Positions 1 through 7,707 of a stretch of DNA of 36,754 bases are shown here, piece after piece (within the stretch, counting starts at the first letter, position 1; each line of letters begins with the position of its first letter). The translations under genes were made by a program, and so were the position numbers. The notes beneath the pieces are model-generated. The model worked only from the letters and a program-made list of their open reading frames with translations, had not been told where the DNA came from and ran no database searches. The stretch comes from Mesorhizobium sp. LMG 17147. Lineage in GTDB: Bacteria > Pseudomonadota > Alphaproteobacteria > Rhizobiales > Rhizobiaceae. Location: assembly GCF_024297145.1 (NCBI RefSeq), contig NZ_JANCTC010000030.1, positions 1 through 36,754 of the forward strand, given 5' to 3'.

Positions 1-544
1 GCCGCTCCAACCCGCACATGCATCTGCTCGAGGCGTTCCTGGCCTGGCATCAGGCGACCGGCGAGCGCGCTCATCTCCGCCGCGCCGCGCGCATCGTCGA
101 TCTGTTCCGCAGCCATTTCTTCGACCCCGAGAGTTGGACGCTGGGCGAATATTTCGACCATGAATGGAAGCCGAGCGCGCCAGGAAGCTTTACGCCTCGG
201 CCATCGCCACCGGCCTCAATCACGCCACGGGGCTCGCCTATGGCGCCGTCTCGCGGCAAGGACTGCCGCTCGACCGCGTCTCGCGCAGCTGGCCGCAGGC
301 CGAAGCGATCAAGGCGGCGATCGCGCTGGACGGTTCGGGGGGTCCCGACCTGAAGCCGGAAATCGAGGCGCGGGTCGGCCGGCTGTTTCGCTGGCACATC
401 AATCCGGCACCGCTCGGCCTGTGGATCGACCGCATCGACGAGCGTGGCCGCTCGCTGGCAAACGAGGTGCCGGCCAGCATCTTCTATCATCTCGTCTGCG
501 CGCTGACCCAGTATCTCGACGACACCGCCGGCAAGCCTCGGTAG
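1..544 (+). pseudogene. AGE-family sugar epimerase/isomerase (mannose-6-phosphate isomerase-like), 3' part, disrupted
   Basis: The frame open at the left edge reads RSNPHMHLLEAFLAW and continues to GEYFDHEWKP near base 170. NPHMHLLEA is a signature of the N-acylglucosamine 2-epimerase / mannose-6-phosphate isomerase family, an alpha/alpha barrel. The coding sense then jumps to another frame (ERARKLYASAIATGLNHATG, then WPQAEAIKAA and SIFYHLV) and ends at the stop at 542-544. Family members have roughly 40 more residues, with an EPGHxFEW-type segment, between these parts, so an internal deletion that also shifts frame is the simplest reading. The gene start lies outside the window. A sequencing error could explain the frameshift but not the missing segment. 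The product was probably a sugar-interconverting enzyme supplying nucleotide-sugar precursors. Confidence 0.75.
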
Positions 545-641
545 AATGGTTTGACCGAATAGAGAATTTCGCCGATTGAACGAGGCAAATGTCGGGCGTC
601 GGCGACAGACAGGTGTGCTTGGCACCGCGGGAGCAAGGATT

Positions 642-1115
642 TTGTCGCTCAAGAAAATAGGCTTGCTTGCATTGGTTGCCTCTGTCTTTGCGATTGGCTT
701 CTTCGTCATCATCATGGAGCGAGGAACGAAGGTTCGTTCGCAGCCGCCGAAGCCGCTAGCGACCCTTGAGCCATTTGAGGGCAAGCTTGCCATTCAATCG
801 ATCGACGATCTTCGCGTGGCCGGCCGCAAGATCGTGCTGTGCGGCGTCGCGTTTGCCAAACCCCAGTCCCTGCGCGCCATTGTGACGGAGGCAGTGCGTC
901 GGGATTACCAAGGGCTCGTCCTGAACTGCAAGACTGTCGGCACGGGCACGCCTTGCGATGGCAATGTCGCGTCAAAATTCGGTGACGCAATCGTCGTGCA
1001 GTGCTTCACCTCCGACGGCACGGATTTGGCCGCGAAGCTCGCCGAGGGCGGCATCTTGTGCGGGCTCCCCGCGCAGGCGGGTTCAACCTACAAGTCTTGC
1101 TCGTCAGGCTCGTAG
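642..1115 (+). CDS. Membrane-anchored SNase-like (thermonuclease fold) protein, probably inactive
   Basis: About 157 residues. A TTG at 642 with GGGAG eight bases upstream is preferred; an upstream TTG at 576 would add 22 residues. The N terminus (SLKKIGLLALVASVFAIGFF) is a single hydrophobic anchor, followed by a short proline-containing spacer and a domain of about 100 residues. The pattern of LRVAGRKIVLCGV and then VVQCFTSDGTDLAAKLAEGG resembles the OB-fold of staphylococcal-nuclease-like proteins, where the second motif is the conserved ADGxDLxxxLVxxG strand-helix. The catalytic Arg/Asp/Glu positions of true nucleases appear replaced (GVAFAKP where DTPE is expected). Four or more cysteines suggest disulfides outside the cytoplasm. 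Its role is unknown; it sits between a sugar-isomerase remnant and an EPS operon. Confidence 0.55.
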   Translation: MSLKKIGLLALVASVFAIGFFVIIMERGTKVRSQPPKPLATLEPFEGKLAIQSIDDLRVAGRKIVLCGVAFAKPQSLRAIVTEAVRRDYQGLVLNCKTVGTGTPCDGNVASKFGDAIVVQCFTSDGTDLAAKLAEGGILCGLPAQAGSTYKSCSSGS

Positions 1116-1499
1116 CCTTACCTTCCGCCCGCGCCCTAAATCGTGAAGGGGGCCGAAGGCGCAAGACCGCCGACATCAGACGCAATCGACTGCTTGCCCG
1201 ATCGGCGCCGCCATTGCGGCTGCTCCTCCTTTTGCCGCCGATCGGCCAGCCCAATAGCCATTTTGGCGAGATTGGCCCAAAAAAGCTTCTCCGACAATCG
1301 CTAATGGATAGCCGGCAACAGGACCGATATATTTTAAATTCCCTTAATGACTGTGTTTGTTGGAACACAGCGGAAACCAAAAACATCTCGCAAATGCGAA
1401 ATGGGTTGGAATCGAAGAGAAAAGCTGTTACGCGCTTTTTTGTAGTGCCTTGGTGATTGGGTGGGTCTGAGGTAGCGCGGGACAAAAGGATCTGAACGA
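1116..1499 (+). other. Intergenic region with a 7-bp inverted repeat
   Basis: This 384-base stretch has no convincing gene; the open frames in it lack family features and lie antisense to or overlap neighbours. It becomes AT-rich around 1327-1345 and holds a perfect inverted repeat at 1351-1370 (listed separately). AAAAGGA near 1485-1491 is the likely ribosome-binding site of the next gene. The stretch probably holds the promoter of the FecR-like gene. Confidence 0.5.
1351..1370. promoter_or_regulatory. Inverted repeat CTGTGTT-N6-AACACAG, operator or RNA hairpin candidate
   Basis: Seven perfectly paired bases (1351-1357 with 1364-1370) around a six-base loop lie about 130 bases before the start at 1500, beside an AT-rich patch. 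No T run follows on either side, so an intrinsic terminator is unlikely. A dimeric regulator site is possible; no regulator family is assigned. Confidence 0.35.
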
Positions 1500-1979
1500 A
1501 TGAACCTTGTTGTGAAAAGTGCGTTGGCTGGATTGGTCGCCTCGATCAGTTTTGGTCCTGTTTCGTCGTTCGCTCAGGATGCGTCATGCACCTGCGCGAC
1601 GGCTTATCAAGGGGTGGCAAGTTCAATCGGATCGATTGGGCATGCCAATGGCGATGTGATGGTTTCGCAGACGGCAGGTTATGGTCCTGCCAAAGCGGGC
1701 AGCCCCTTGGATTTTGGAAGCCGCGTGGTGGTTGGCGCCAAAGGGTCAGCTTCTGTCAATGTCGGGGGCTGTAGTCTCAATGTGCCGGCGAATTCGAGCC
1801 TCGACATTTCCCGTGTCGAGAACAAGATCTGCCTGAAGGTCGTAGGCTCTGAACAGACTGCCGCGATCGGGGATCCTGGTGACAAATCTTGGGTGCCGCT
1901 CGGCATTTTTGTGGGCATGGCTGGTGCGGCTGGGATTCTTGCTGCAACGCAGGATGACGATAACGGGGTCAGCCGGTAG
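1500..1979 (+). CDS. Secreted FecR-like small protein
   Basis: 159 residues from an ATG with AGGA nine bases upstream. Residues 1-25 form a signal peptide with a probable cut after SSFA. The mature part starts with a Cys-rich segment (DASCTCATAYQ), then a FecR-like beta pattern: GDVMVSQTAGYGPAKAGSPL, FGSRVVVGAKGSASVNVGGC, LNVPANSSLDI. Similar segments occur in FecR/DUF4880-type periplasmic proteins. The tail has a small-residue hydrophobic stretch (GIFVGMAGAAGILAA), possibly a membrane helix, before QDDDNGVSR. It is followed by a broken paralogue and the first EPS operon, which suggests an envelope role. Function is unknown. Confidence 0.7.
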   Translation: MNLVVKSALAGLVASISFGPVSSFAQDASCTCATAYQGVASSIGSIGHANGDVMVSQTAGYGPAKAGSPLDFGSRVVVGAKGSASVNVGGCSLNVPANSSLDISRVENKICLKVVGSEQTAAIGDPGDKSWVPLGIFVGMAGAAGILAATQDDDNGVSR

Positions 1980-2013
1980 GCACGCACCAAACGGGCAATG
2001 GCGGCAGGGGCGT

Positions 2014-2453
2014 GTGGCGCCTCTGCTGTATTGTGTTTTATGGTGTGGGATTTGCCTTGGTGGGTTGCTGTCGCCATGCCAGGGCGACGTGCGGATGTTC
2101 CAGGCGGACGGATATGCCGGGACGGAAGCTGGGCACCGGTCTATCTGACGCGCGTATCATGACCCGATCGCGATCATTGATTTCGCTGCGTATTGGAGCA
2201 GTTTGTGCGTTCGACGCGCCGGCGAAAGCGACGGTAAAAGTCGATCCTGCAGAAGGTGGCATGTGCGTATCGCTCGATACATCCGGGATGACAATCGTTC
2301 CTGCCAGTTCCGGGCCTGGCCTCGGGCCGGTTCTGTTTGAGTGGCGCTGCGATTGGTGGTGCGGCAGCGCCGGTCATCGGCCCGCATGATGACGGCAACT
2401 CTGTCGGCCAACAGTTGGAACCCGACACCAGTCGCTTTGCATGGGCTGAGTAA
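2014..2453 (+). pseudogene. Frameshifted tandem paralogue of the FecR-like secreted protein
   Basis: Three successive reading frames together resemble the gene at 1500-1979. A GTG at 2014 opens a signal-like segment (LLYCVLWCGICLGGLL) followed by GDVRMFQADGYAGTEAG, matching GDVMVSQTAGYGPAKAG. A second frame gives AKATVKVDPAEGGMCVSL and SGMTIVPASSGPGLGPVLF. A third, from about 2340, gives SGAAIGGAAAPVIGPHDDGN and stops at 2451-2453, matching the GMAGAAG...DDDNG tail of the intact copy. At least two frame changes are needed, near 2150-2215 and at 2336-2340. I infer a tandem duplication with decay of the second copy. The weakest part is the exact 5' end. Confidence 0.55.
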
Positions 2454-2540
2454 ATGCGTTCTCAACAATTCCGCGAGTAATGCATTCGCGTGTTTCGTGG
2501 GCCGAGTTGCCGCGTTTCTTCGGCGCGGCCAGAAACATCA

Positions 2541-3347
2541 ATGATCGACCTGCATTCCCATATCTTGCCTGGCCTCGACGACGGCTCGCCCAGTCTTGCT
2601 GAATCGTTGGAGATGGCGCGACTGGCGGTGGCCGACGGGACGACCCACATGGCATGCACGCCGCATATAGTGCCGGGCATGTATGAAAATGGATCGGCAA
2701 ATATTGCTCGCGCGGTTCAAGGATTGGAAGAGGCGCTGCGCCGCGCCGCGATACCGCTTGCCCTTTACGTCGGTGCCGATGTCCATATTGCGCCCGATCT
2801 ACCGGAGCAGTTGGCGCTCGGCAAAGTGCCAACTTTAAACAGGTCCCGCTATTTTCTATTCGAGCCGCCGCACCACGTTTTGCCGCCAAGACTGGAAGAT
2901 CTTGCCTTGCGCCTCATAAGCGCCGGTTTCATTCCGATTCTTACTCATCCCGAACGACTGACCTGGATCAAGTCAAATTATGATGTCGTCGAGAGGTTGA
3001 ATGCAGCAGGGTGCCTCATCCAGCTTACGGCGGACTCGATTGTTGGTGCTTTTGGACGCACGGCGCTTTATTATTCGGAAAAGCTGATTGACGAAGGCAG
3101 GGTAGATATTATCGCATCGGACACCCATGGCGCCACCCGCCGGCGTCCCGGGCTGTCGCAGGCAGTTGCCGCTGCCGCAAAGCGATGTGGAGAGGATGAG
3201 GCCCACAATATGGTGTTGAAACGTCCAGGCCAGATTTTGGCAAACCGGCCTATCGAGCCGGTCGGAAAAGCACGGGCGAAGCAGGCCCCTGGCAATGCCG
3301 GCCGCTTTGCGGGATTGAGTCGCTTGTTGAAGGGCGGAACCGCATGA
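2541..3347 (+). CDS. CpsB/CapC-type (PHP-fold) protein-tyrosine phosphatase
   Basis: 268 residues, starting at the ATG at 2541, the first residue of the conserved MIDLHSHILPGLDDGSP; an upstream GTG at 2490 would only add a non-conserved tail. Metal-binding motifs of the polymerase-and-histidinol-phosphatase fold are present: DLHSH at the N terminus, TPHIVPG, THPER, and ASDTHG near residue 195. Family members (CpsB of Streptococcus, YwqE of Bacillus) are manganese-dependent phosphatases that dephosphorylate the tyrosine kinase of the same capsule/EPS operon. Here the kinase gene lies two genes downstream, supporting a phosphorylation cycle that controls chain assembly. The stop overlaps the start of the next gene (ATGA), so the two are translationally coupled. 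Confidence 0.9.
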   Translation: MIDLHSHILPGLDDGSPSLAESLEMARLAVADGTTHMACTPHIVPGMYENGSANIARAVQGLEEALRRAAIPLALYVGADVHIAPDLPEQLALGKVPTLNRSRYFLFEPPHHVLPPRLEDLALRLISAGFIPILTHPERLTWIKSNYDVVERLNAAGCLIQLTADSIVGAFGRTALYYSEKLIDEGRVDIIASDTHGATRRRPGLSQAVAAAAKRCGEDEAHNMVLKRPGQILANRPIEPVGKARAKQAPGNAGRFAGLSRLLKGGTA

Positions 3348-4135
3348 TGAGAGTTATTCATTTCGCAAAACGCTATGCTGGCGCAACATGTGTCCTGTTC
3401 GCTTCAGTCATGGCGTCTGCCTGCACGAGCACCTCGTCAGCGACCTCGTCTTCGCCGACTTCGGTCGATGCGCTGCAACTTACCTCATCTTCGGCGCCAC
3501 TTTCGGGCGGCGGTGCTCTGCAGGTCGTAAAAGACCTGCCTGCGCCGCAAAACACCCAGAACGGCAGCGAGCAGCCCTTGTCTCCGAACGATGTGCTCGA
3601 GGTGAATGTGTTCCAAGTCGACAATCTGAACAGAACCGTTCAGATAGATGCTGGCGGGCAGATTTCGCTTCCACTTATCGGAACCATGAACGCAGCGGGA
3701 AAGACTGTCCGTCAATTGGAGAAGGAAATCGAAACGGCATACGGCGCCAAATATCTGCAGTCGCCCGATGTCTCGGTTTTCGTCAAGGAGTCGATTGGCC
3801 AGCGCATTACTGTCGACGGTGAAGTCACCAGGGGCGGAATCTTTCCAGTATCCAGCAACTCCTCTCTTATCGATGCGATCGCCCTTGCCGGAGGGTTCAA
3901 TGCCGTTGGTGATGCAAAAAAGGTCTTTGTTTATCGTAATGTTGGCTCAAATACGCTGGTTGCTAATTACAATGTGGAGGAGATTCGTGCCGGCAAGAGC
4001 CGCAATCCACGCATCTATGGTGGCGACAAGATTGTCGTCTTCGCCTCGAAATCGAAAATAGCGATGAACAATCTCAAGGATGCTCTCGGTGTCGCATCAA
4101 GCGCAGCCCGACTTGCGGTGGTTCCGGGACTATAA
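3344..4135 (+). CDS. Polysaccharide export outer-membrane lipoprotein (Wza/OPX family)
   Basis: 263 residues. The ATG at 3344 overlaps the preceding stop by four bases; a second ATG follows at 3347. The signal peptide ends in a lipobox (ASAC, Cys at about 27), followed by a Ser/Thr-rich linker. The Poly_export domain follows (LSPNDVLEVNVFQVDNLNRT, ISLPLIGTMNAAGKT, QLEKEIETAYGAKYLQSPDV), then one SLBB domain (QRITVDGEVTRGGIFPV, SLIDAIALAGGF). It should form the outer-membrane/periplasmic channel receiving polymer from the co-polymerase encoded next. Its length fits the short, one-SLBB OPX proteins of alphaproteobacteria rather than 380-residue E. coli Wza. Confidence 0.9.
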   Translation: MMRVIHFAKRYAGATCVLFASVMASACTSTSSATSSSPTSVDALQLTSSSAPLSGGGALQVVKDLPAPQNTQNGSEQPLSPNDVLEVNVFQVDNLNRTVQIDAGGQISLPLIGTMNAAGKTVRQLEKEIETAYGAKYLQSPDVSVFVKESIGQRITVDGEVTRGGIFPVSSNSSLIDAIALAGGFNAVGDAKKVFVYRNVGSNTLVANYNVEEIRAGKSRNPRIYGGDKIVVFASKSKIAMNNLKDALGVASSAARLAVVPGL

Positions 4136-4187
4136 CCCACAGCATATCGGAATTTAGCACACGACGAACTTAGGATTGCCTTGCACC

Positions 4188-6566
4188 ATGCTCGATCGTA
4201 ACAGGCAGCATCAAATCGCAGGTCCAGGACACGGCCAGGCCTTGTCCGCGGACCTGTATTATGACGGGGCGCAAAACTATAGTCCGTACGGTCGCGATCA
4301 CCTGGAGGCGGAGGAGGGATTTAATCCACTCAAGCTATTTTTCTATGTTGTCCAATATCGCTGGCTGATCGTCATGATGGCGGCGGCGGGGCTTGTCGCC
4401 GGCGTCATCGTTACCATGATGCAGACGCCAAAATATCAGGCGACAACGCAACTGGAAGTGCTGGTTCCTTCGGCCAAGGTCTTCCAGGACATTGAAGCAG
4501 TGTCCGAAAGCACCGACGTGCGGGCATTTCTGACGGCCAAGGAAAAGCTGAAAAGCCGCGCACTGGCGCAGCGCGTAGTCTTCCAGCTCGGTCTCAGCGA
4601 AAAGCCGGACTTCCTCTTTCCGACGCCGAACTTCTCGCCTAGCAATATTTTCTACCGTGCGTTCGGAGTTGCCAAAACCCCTTCCATCGAGGAAAAAACC
4701 CCTGAGGAACGCGAGGCGATTGCGATCAATCGTATTCTAAACGACCTCACCGTCAATCTGGTCACCAACACAAGCCTGCTATCGATAACGTTTGCCGACC
4801 AGAAACCGAAATATGCGAGTGATGTAGCCAACCAGGTCGCACAAAGCTTTATCGACCAACGCCTCGATCAGACCAGCGAGACTTCCGACCTGGCACGGCA
4901 ATTCATTCAGGAACAGGTTTTGCAGGTAAAGCAAAAGCTCCAGAAATCCGAGGAGGAACTGGTCGCCTATGCAAAGGATGCCGGCATCACGATAACCGGC
5001 GACGACAAGTCCCTGATAGGATCGAACATCGAGGCCCTGAACACTGCGCTGGCGAAGGCAATCCAGGATCGTCTTGACGCCGGACGGGTCGTGGAGCAAA
5101 TCGACAAAGGTCGCGGCTCAAGCCTCGGTCCGGTCCTGGAAAGCGAAGGCCTGCAGAAACTCAGCGAAAAACTGGCGGATTTGACCAGCCAGTATCAGCA
5201 GAAATTGGGCATACTGAAGCCCGGTTTTCCGGAAATGCAGCAGCTTCAGTCGCAGATCAAGGAATTGCAAAGGCTCTATAACAACGGCGTTTTGACGATA
5301 ACCGACTCTCTGCGGCAGAAATATCAGGAAGCTCAGAACAAGGAAGCCGACCTTAAGTCAAAACTCGCCGAGATGGAGAAGCAACAGGTTATCTTCAACG
5401 ATAAAAACATCAAATACACCATCCTCAAGCGCGAGGTCGATTCGAACCGATCGCAGTATGACAACCTTATTGCCAAGCTGAATGATGTTGGCGTGAGCTC
5501 CGAGCTCAAGACACAAAGTGCCGCGGTCGTCGATTTCGCGACGCAGCCCACGGCTCCCTATTCTCCGCGCCTCAGCGTCAACCTTGCGGTCGCTCTGGCC
5601 CTTTTCATGGCTCTGAGCGCGTCGATAGTCTATATTATCGAGTTGTTGAACAACACATTCACCAATCCTGAGCAGATCGAAAAGGAATTGGGGTTGGCGA
5701 TGCTCGGTATCCTCCCGCTTGTCGATGACCGGGAACTCATAGCCAGCATCTCCGATCAGAAATCAGGGCTCTCCGAAGCCTACCGTTCGCTTCGAACATC
5801 GTTGCAGTTCTCCGGCGCCGAAGGCGCACCGCGATCGTTGCTGGTCACCAGCTCGGAGCCCTCGGAAGGCAAGTCGACGACGTCGTTCAAGCTCGGGCAG
5901 GATTTTGCCGCGCTCGGTGCGAGAGTTCTCATCGTCGATGGCGATCTTCGAAAGCCGAACCTTCATCGGCTGTTTGGTCTCGACAACACGATCGGCCTCA
6001 GCAATCTCCTGACAAACACCGTTCGCAAGGAGGATCTTGCAAGCATTTTCAGGGCGACGAAATATCCGAATGTAACCGTTTTGACGTCCGGAACGATCCC
6101 GCCGAACCCTGCGGATCTGCTTTCCTCGCCCAAGATGGCGCTAATCATCACCAACCTCGGCAAGCGCTTCGACCTTGTTGTCATCGATGCACCGCCGGTT
6201 GTCGGTCTTTCGGATGCACCTATCCTCAGCCGGCTTGCCGAGGGTACGCTGATGGTCATCTCAACCAATCAGGTCACGCGCAAGTCGGCCAAGACAGCGT
6301 TGAAGCGCCTGCGAGCCGCCGGCGCTAATGTGGTCGGAGCCGCGATGTCGAAATTTGCGGTGAACAAGTTCGATTACAACTACGCCTACAAATACATGAA
6401 CTACCAGTACTACGACTACGGCTCGAGTACCCCGAAAATTGAGGGTAAAGTGGATGACGGAGCAGGCCAGCCCGCTTATGGAAAATCTCCGGCGTTCAAG
6501 CGTTTGGTTCGTCGCATCCGTTCTAGTGTTGGCGGCTTCGTCGATCGGTCTAAGTCGGCTTCTTGA
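4188..6566 (+). CDS. Polysaccharide co-polymerase with C-terminal tyrosine kinase (Wzc-like BY-kinase)
   Basis: About 792 residues from the ATG at 4188, with AGGA at 4172-4175; a TTG at 4176 is possible but sits against that site. It has a Wzz-type N-terminal domain with a membrane helix (WLIVMMAAAGLVAGVIV), a long periplasmic coiled-coil region, and a second helix (LAVALALFMALSASIVYII). A cytoplasmic kinase follows: Walker A SEPSEGKST around residues 556-564, Walker A' VLIVDGDLRKP near 580, Walker B LVVIDAPPV near 663. A cluster of eight tyrosines (about 727-745) is the expected autophosphorylation tail. About 45 basic residues follow the cluster, which is unusual, and that stretch overlaps the start of the next gene in another frame. 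It should set chain length together with the upstream phosphatase. Confidence 0.93.
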   Translation: MLDRNRQHQIAGPGHGQALSADLYYDGAQNYSPYGRDHLEAEEGFNPLKLFFYVVQYRWLIVMMAAAGLVAGVIVTMMQTPKYQATTQLEVLVPSAKVFQDIEAVSESTDVRAFLTAKEKLKSRALAQRVVFQLGLSEKPDFLFPTPNFSPSNIFYRAFGVAKTPSIEEKTPEEREAIAINRILNDLTVNLVTNTSLLSITFADQKPKYASDVANQVAQSFIDQRLDQTSETSDLARQFIQEQVLQVKQKLQKSEEELVAYAKDAGITITGDDKSLIGSNIEALNTALAKAIQDRLDAGRVVEQIDKGRGSSLGPVLESEGLQKLSEKLADLTSQYQQKLGILKPGFPEMQQLQSQIKELQRLYNNGVLTITDSLRQKYQEAQNKEADLKSKLAEMEKQQVIFNDKNIKYTILKREVDSNRSQYDNLIAKLNDVGVSSELKTQSAAVVDFATQPTAPYSPRLSVNLAVALALFMALSASIVYIIELLNNTFTNPEQIEKELGLAMLGILPLVDDRELIASISDQKSGLSEAYRSLRTSLQFSGAEGAPRSLLVTSSEPSEGKSTTSFKLGQDFAALGARVLIVDGDLRKPNLHRLFGLDNTIGLSNLLTNTVRKEDLASIFRATKYPNVTVLTSGTIPPNPADLLSSPKMALIITNLGKRFDLVVIDAPPVVGLSDAPILSRLAEGTLMVISTNQVTRKSAKTALKRLRAAGANVVGAAMSKFAVNKFDYNYAYKYMNYQYYDYGSSTPKIEGKVDDGAGQPAYGKSPAFKRLVRRIRSSVGGFVDRSKSAS

Positions 6567-7707
6567 GACCAAGACGCCGGCCGTTTCGCTCGCGCTGGAT
6601 CCGTTGAATGTCGACGCGGTGATCGGTAAAATTACCGACGAGCTGAACGATACAAACAATACTCCTGACCTCGATGGCTTACTTGCCAAGGCCGAAGGCG
6701 CGCTTCGCTTCGATCTGGTGGACGCGCGGCTCTACAGCTTGATCGGCGAGATCAAATACCGGCAGGGCGAAAAAGACAAAGCTTATGAGCTTTTCGACCA
6801 AGCTCGAAAACTGTCCAAGACAGAAATCCATGCGCTTCAGAGGTCCATCGGCCACTCGATTGAAATGGGCAATCTGTCAAAGGCTGTCGGCGAGATCGAT
6901 ATTTTATTGCGGCGATGGCCGGATCGGTTTCCAGAAATCGCCGAGGGCCTGCCGACAATCCTCTCCAATCCTGACGGATACCAAGCGATGCTGGCAGCCC
7001 TCAAGACTGGGGCGCCCTGGAGAGGCAGTGTGCTGTCCGCTCTTGGCACCACTTCCGAGGGGCTCGAATTCGCTAATCGGCTGCTGCTGGAGTTGTCCGG
7101 GTCAAGCGCACCACCGAGTTCGGACGAACTGTCCTTTGTGATCAACGGCTATGTCCGTCAGAAGAAGTTTGAAGCCGCATATCGGTTCTTTCTTTTCAGC
7201 CTGTCCGATCAGGAACGGAAATTGGGGGGCTACATTTTCAACAGCACGTTCGAGCCGGTATCGAGCAGAAAGCTTTTCGATTGGCAGATCCGCGATCAGT
7301 CGGGTATGGAAGTCACGTTCGCAACATCTCGGGACGCGGTCGAAGGCGAGGGCGGAGCAACGGTCCGTTTCCTGAATACGCCAGTCAAGAACTATGCTCT
7401 TCAGCAGTATATCGCGCTTCCACCGGGATCTTATAAGATTTCTCTGATCGCATCTGCAAGAAACCTGAAGCTTCCAAAGGGGTTATACTGGTCTCTAAGG
7501 TGCCCAATCAGCGAAATTACACAGTTCAATATTCCGGAGGGTACATTCAATCGCCAGGCCCTCAGTCAGGATTTTTTGATTGGTCCCGATACCTGTCCCA
7601 TGCAATTGTTGCGGCTGGAGACTGCCACCATCGCTGAGAGCTGGCGGTTTCGATATGTCGGCACATTGATAATGCACAAGTTGAGCATCGAGAGACTTCC
7701 ATCTTGA
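6454..7707 (+). CDS. Membrane-anchored TPR protein of the EPS operon
   Basis: 417 residues from the ATG at 6454, with GAGGG at 6441-6445 and eight bases between. The first 113 bases overlap the 3' end of the kinase gene in a different frame, and this overlap encodes the single N-terminal helix (VWFVASVLVLAASSIGLS), so a later start would lose the anchor. Residues about 70-160 show TPR-like helical repeats (ARLYSLIGEIKYRQGEKDKA, AYELFDQARKL, SKAVGEIDILLRRWPDRF). The C-terminal half (from about 250) looks beta-rich (LFDWQIRDQSGMEVTFA, YIALPPGSYKISLIA), perhaps a carbohydrate-binding-like sandwich, but I cannot assign a family. The stop overlaps the next start (TTGA). A scaffold or carbohydrate-sensing role is inferred from context only. 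Confidence 0.75.
   Translation: MTEQASPLMENLRRSSVWFVASVLVLAASSIGLSRLLETKTPAVSLALDPLNVDAVIGKITDELNDTNNTPDLDGLLAKAEGALRFDLVDARLYSLIGEIKYRQGEKDKAYELFDQARKLSKTEIHALQRSIGHSIEMGNLSKAVGEIDILLRRWPDRFPEIAEGLPTILSNPDGYQAMLAALKTGAPWRGSVLSALGTTSEGLEFANRLLLELSGSSAPPSSDELSFVINGYVRQKKFEAAYRFFLFSLSDQERKLGGYIFNSTFEPVSSRKLFDWQIRDQSGMEVTFATSRDAVEGEGGATVRFLNTPVKNYALQQYIALPPGSYKISLIASARNLKLPKGLYWSLRCPISEITQFNIPEGTFNRQALSQDFLIGPDTCPMQLLRLETATIAESWRFRYVGTLIMHKLSIERLPS

Noticed and set aside
71..793. 240-residue minus-strand open frame across the isomerase remnant
   Set aside because: The plus strand carries recognisable AGE-family motifs; the reverse reading has no family features.
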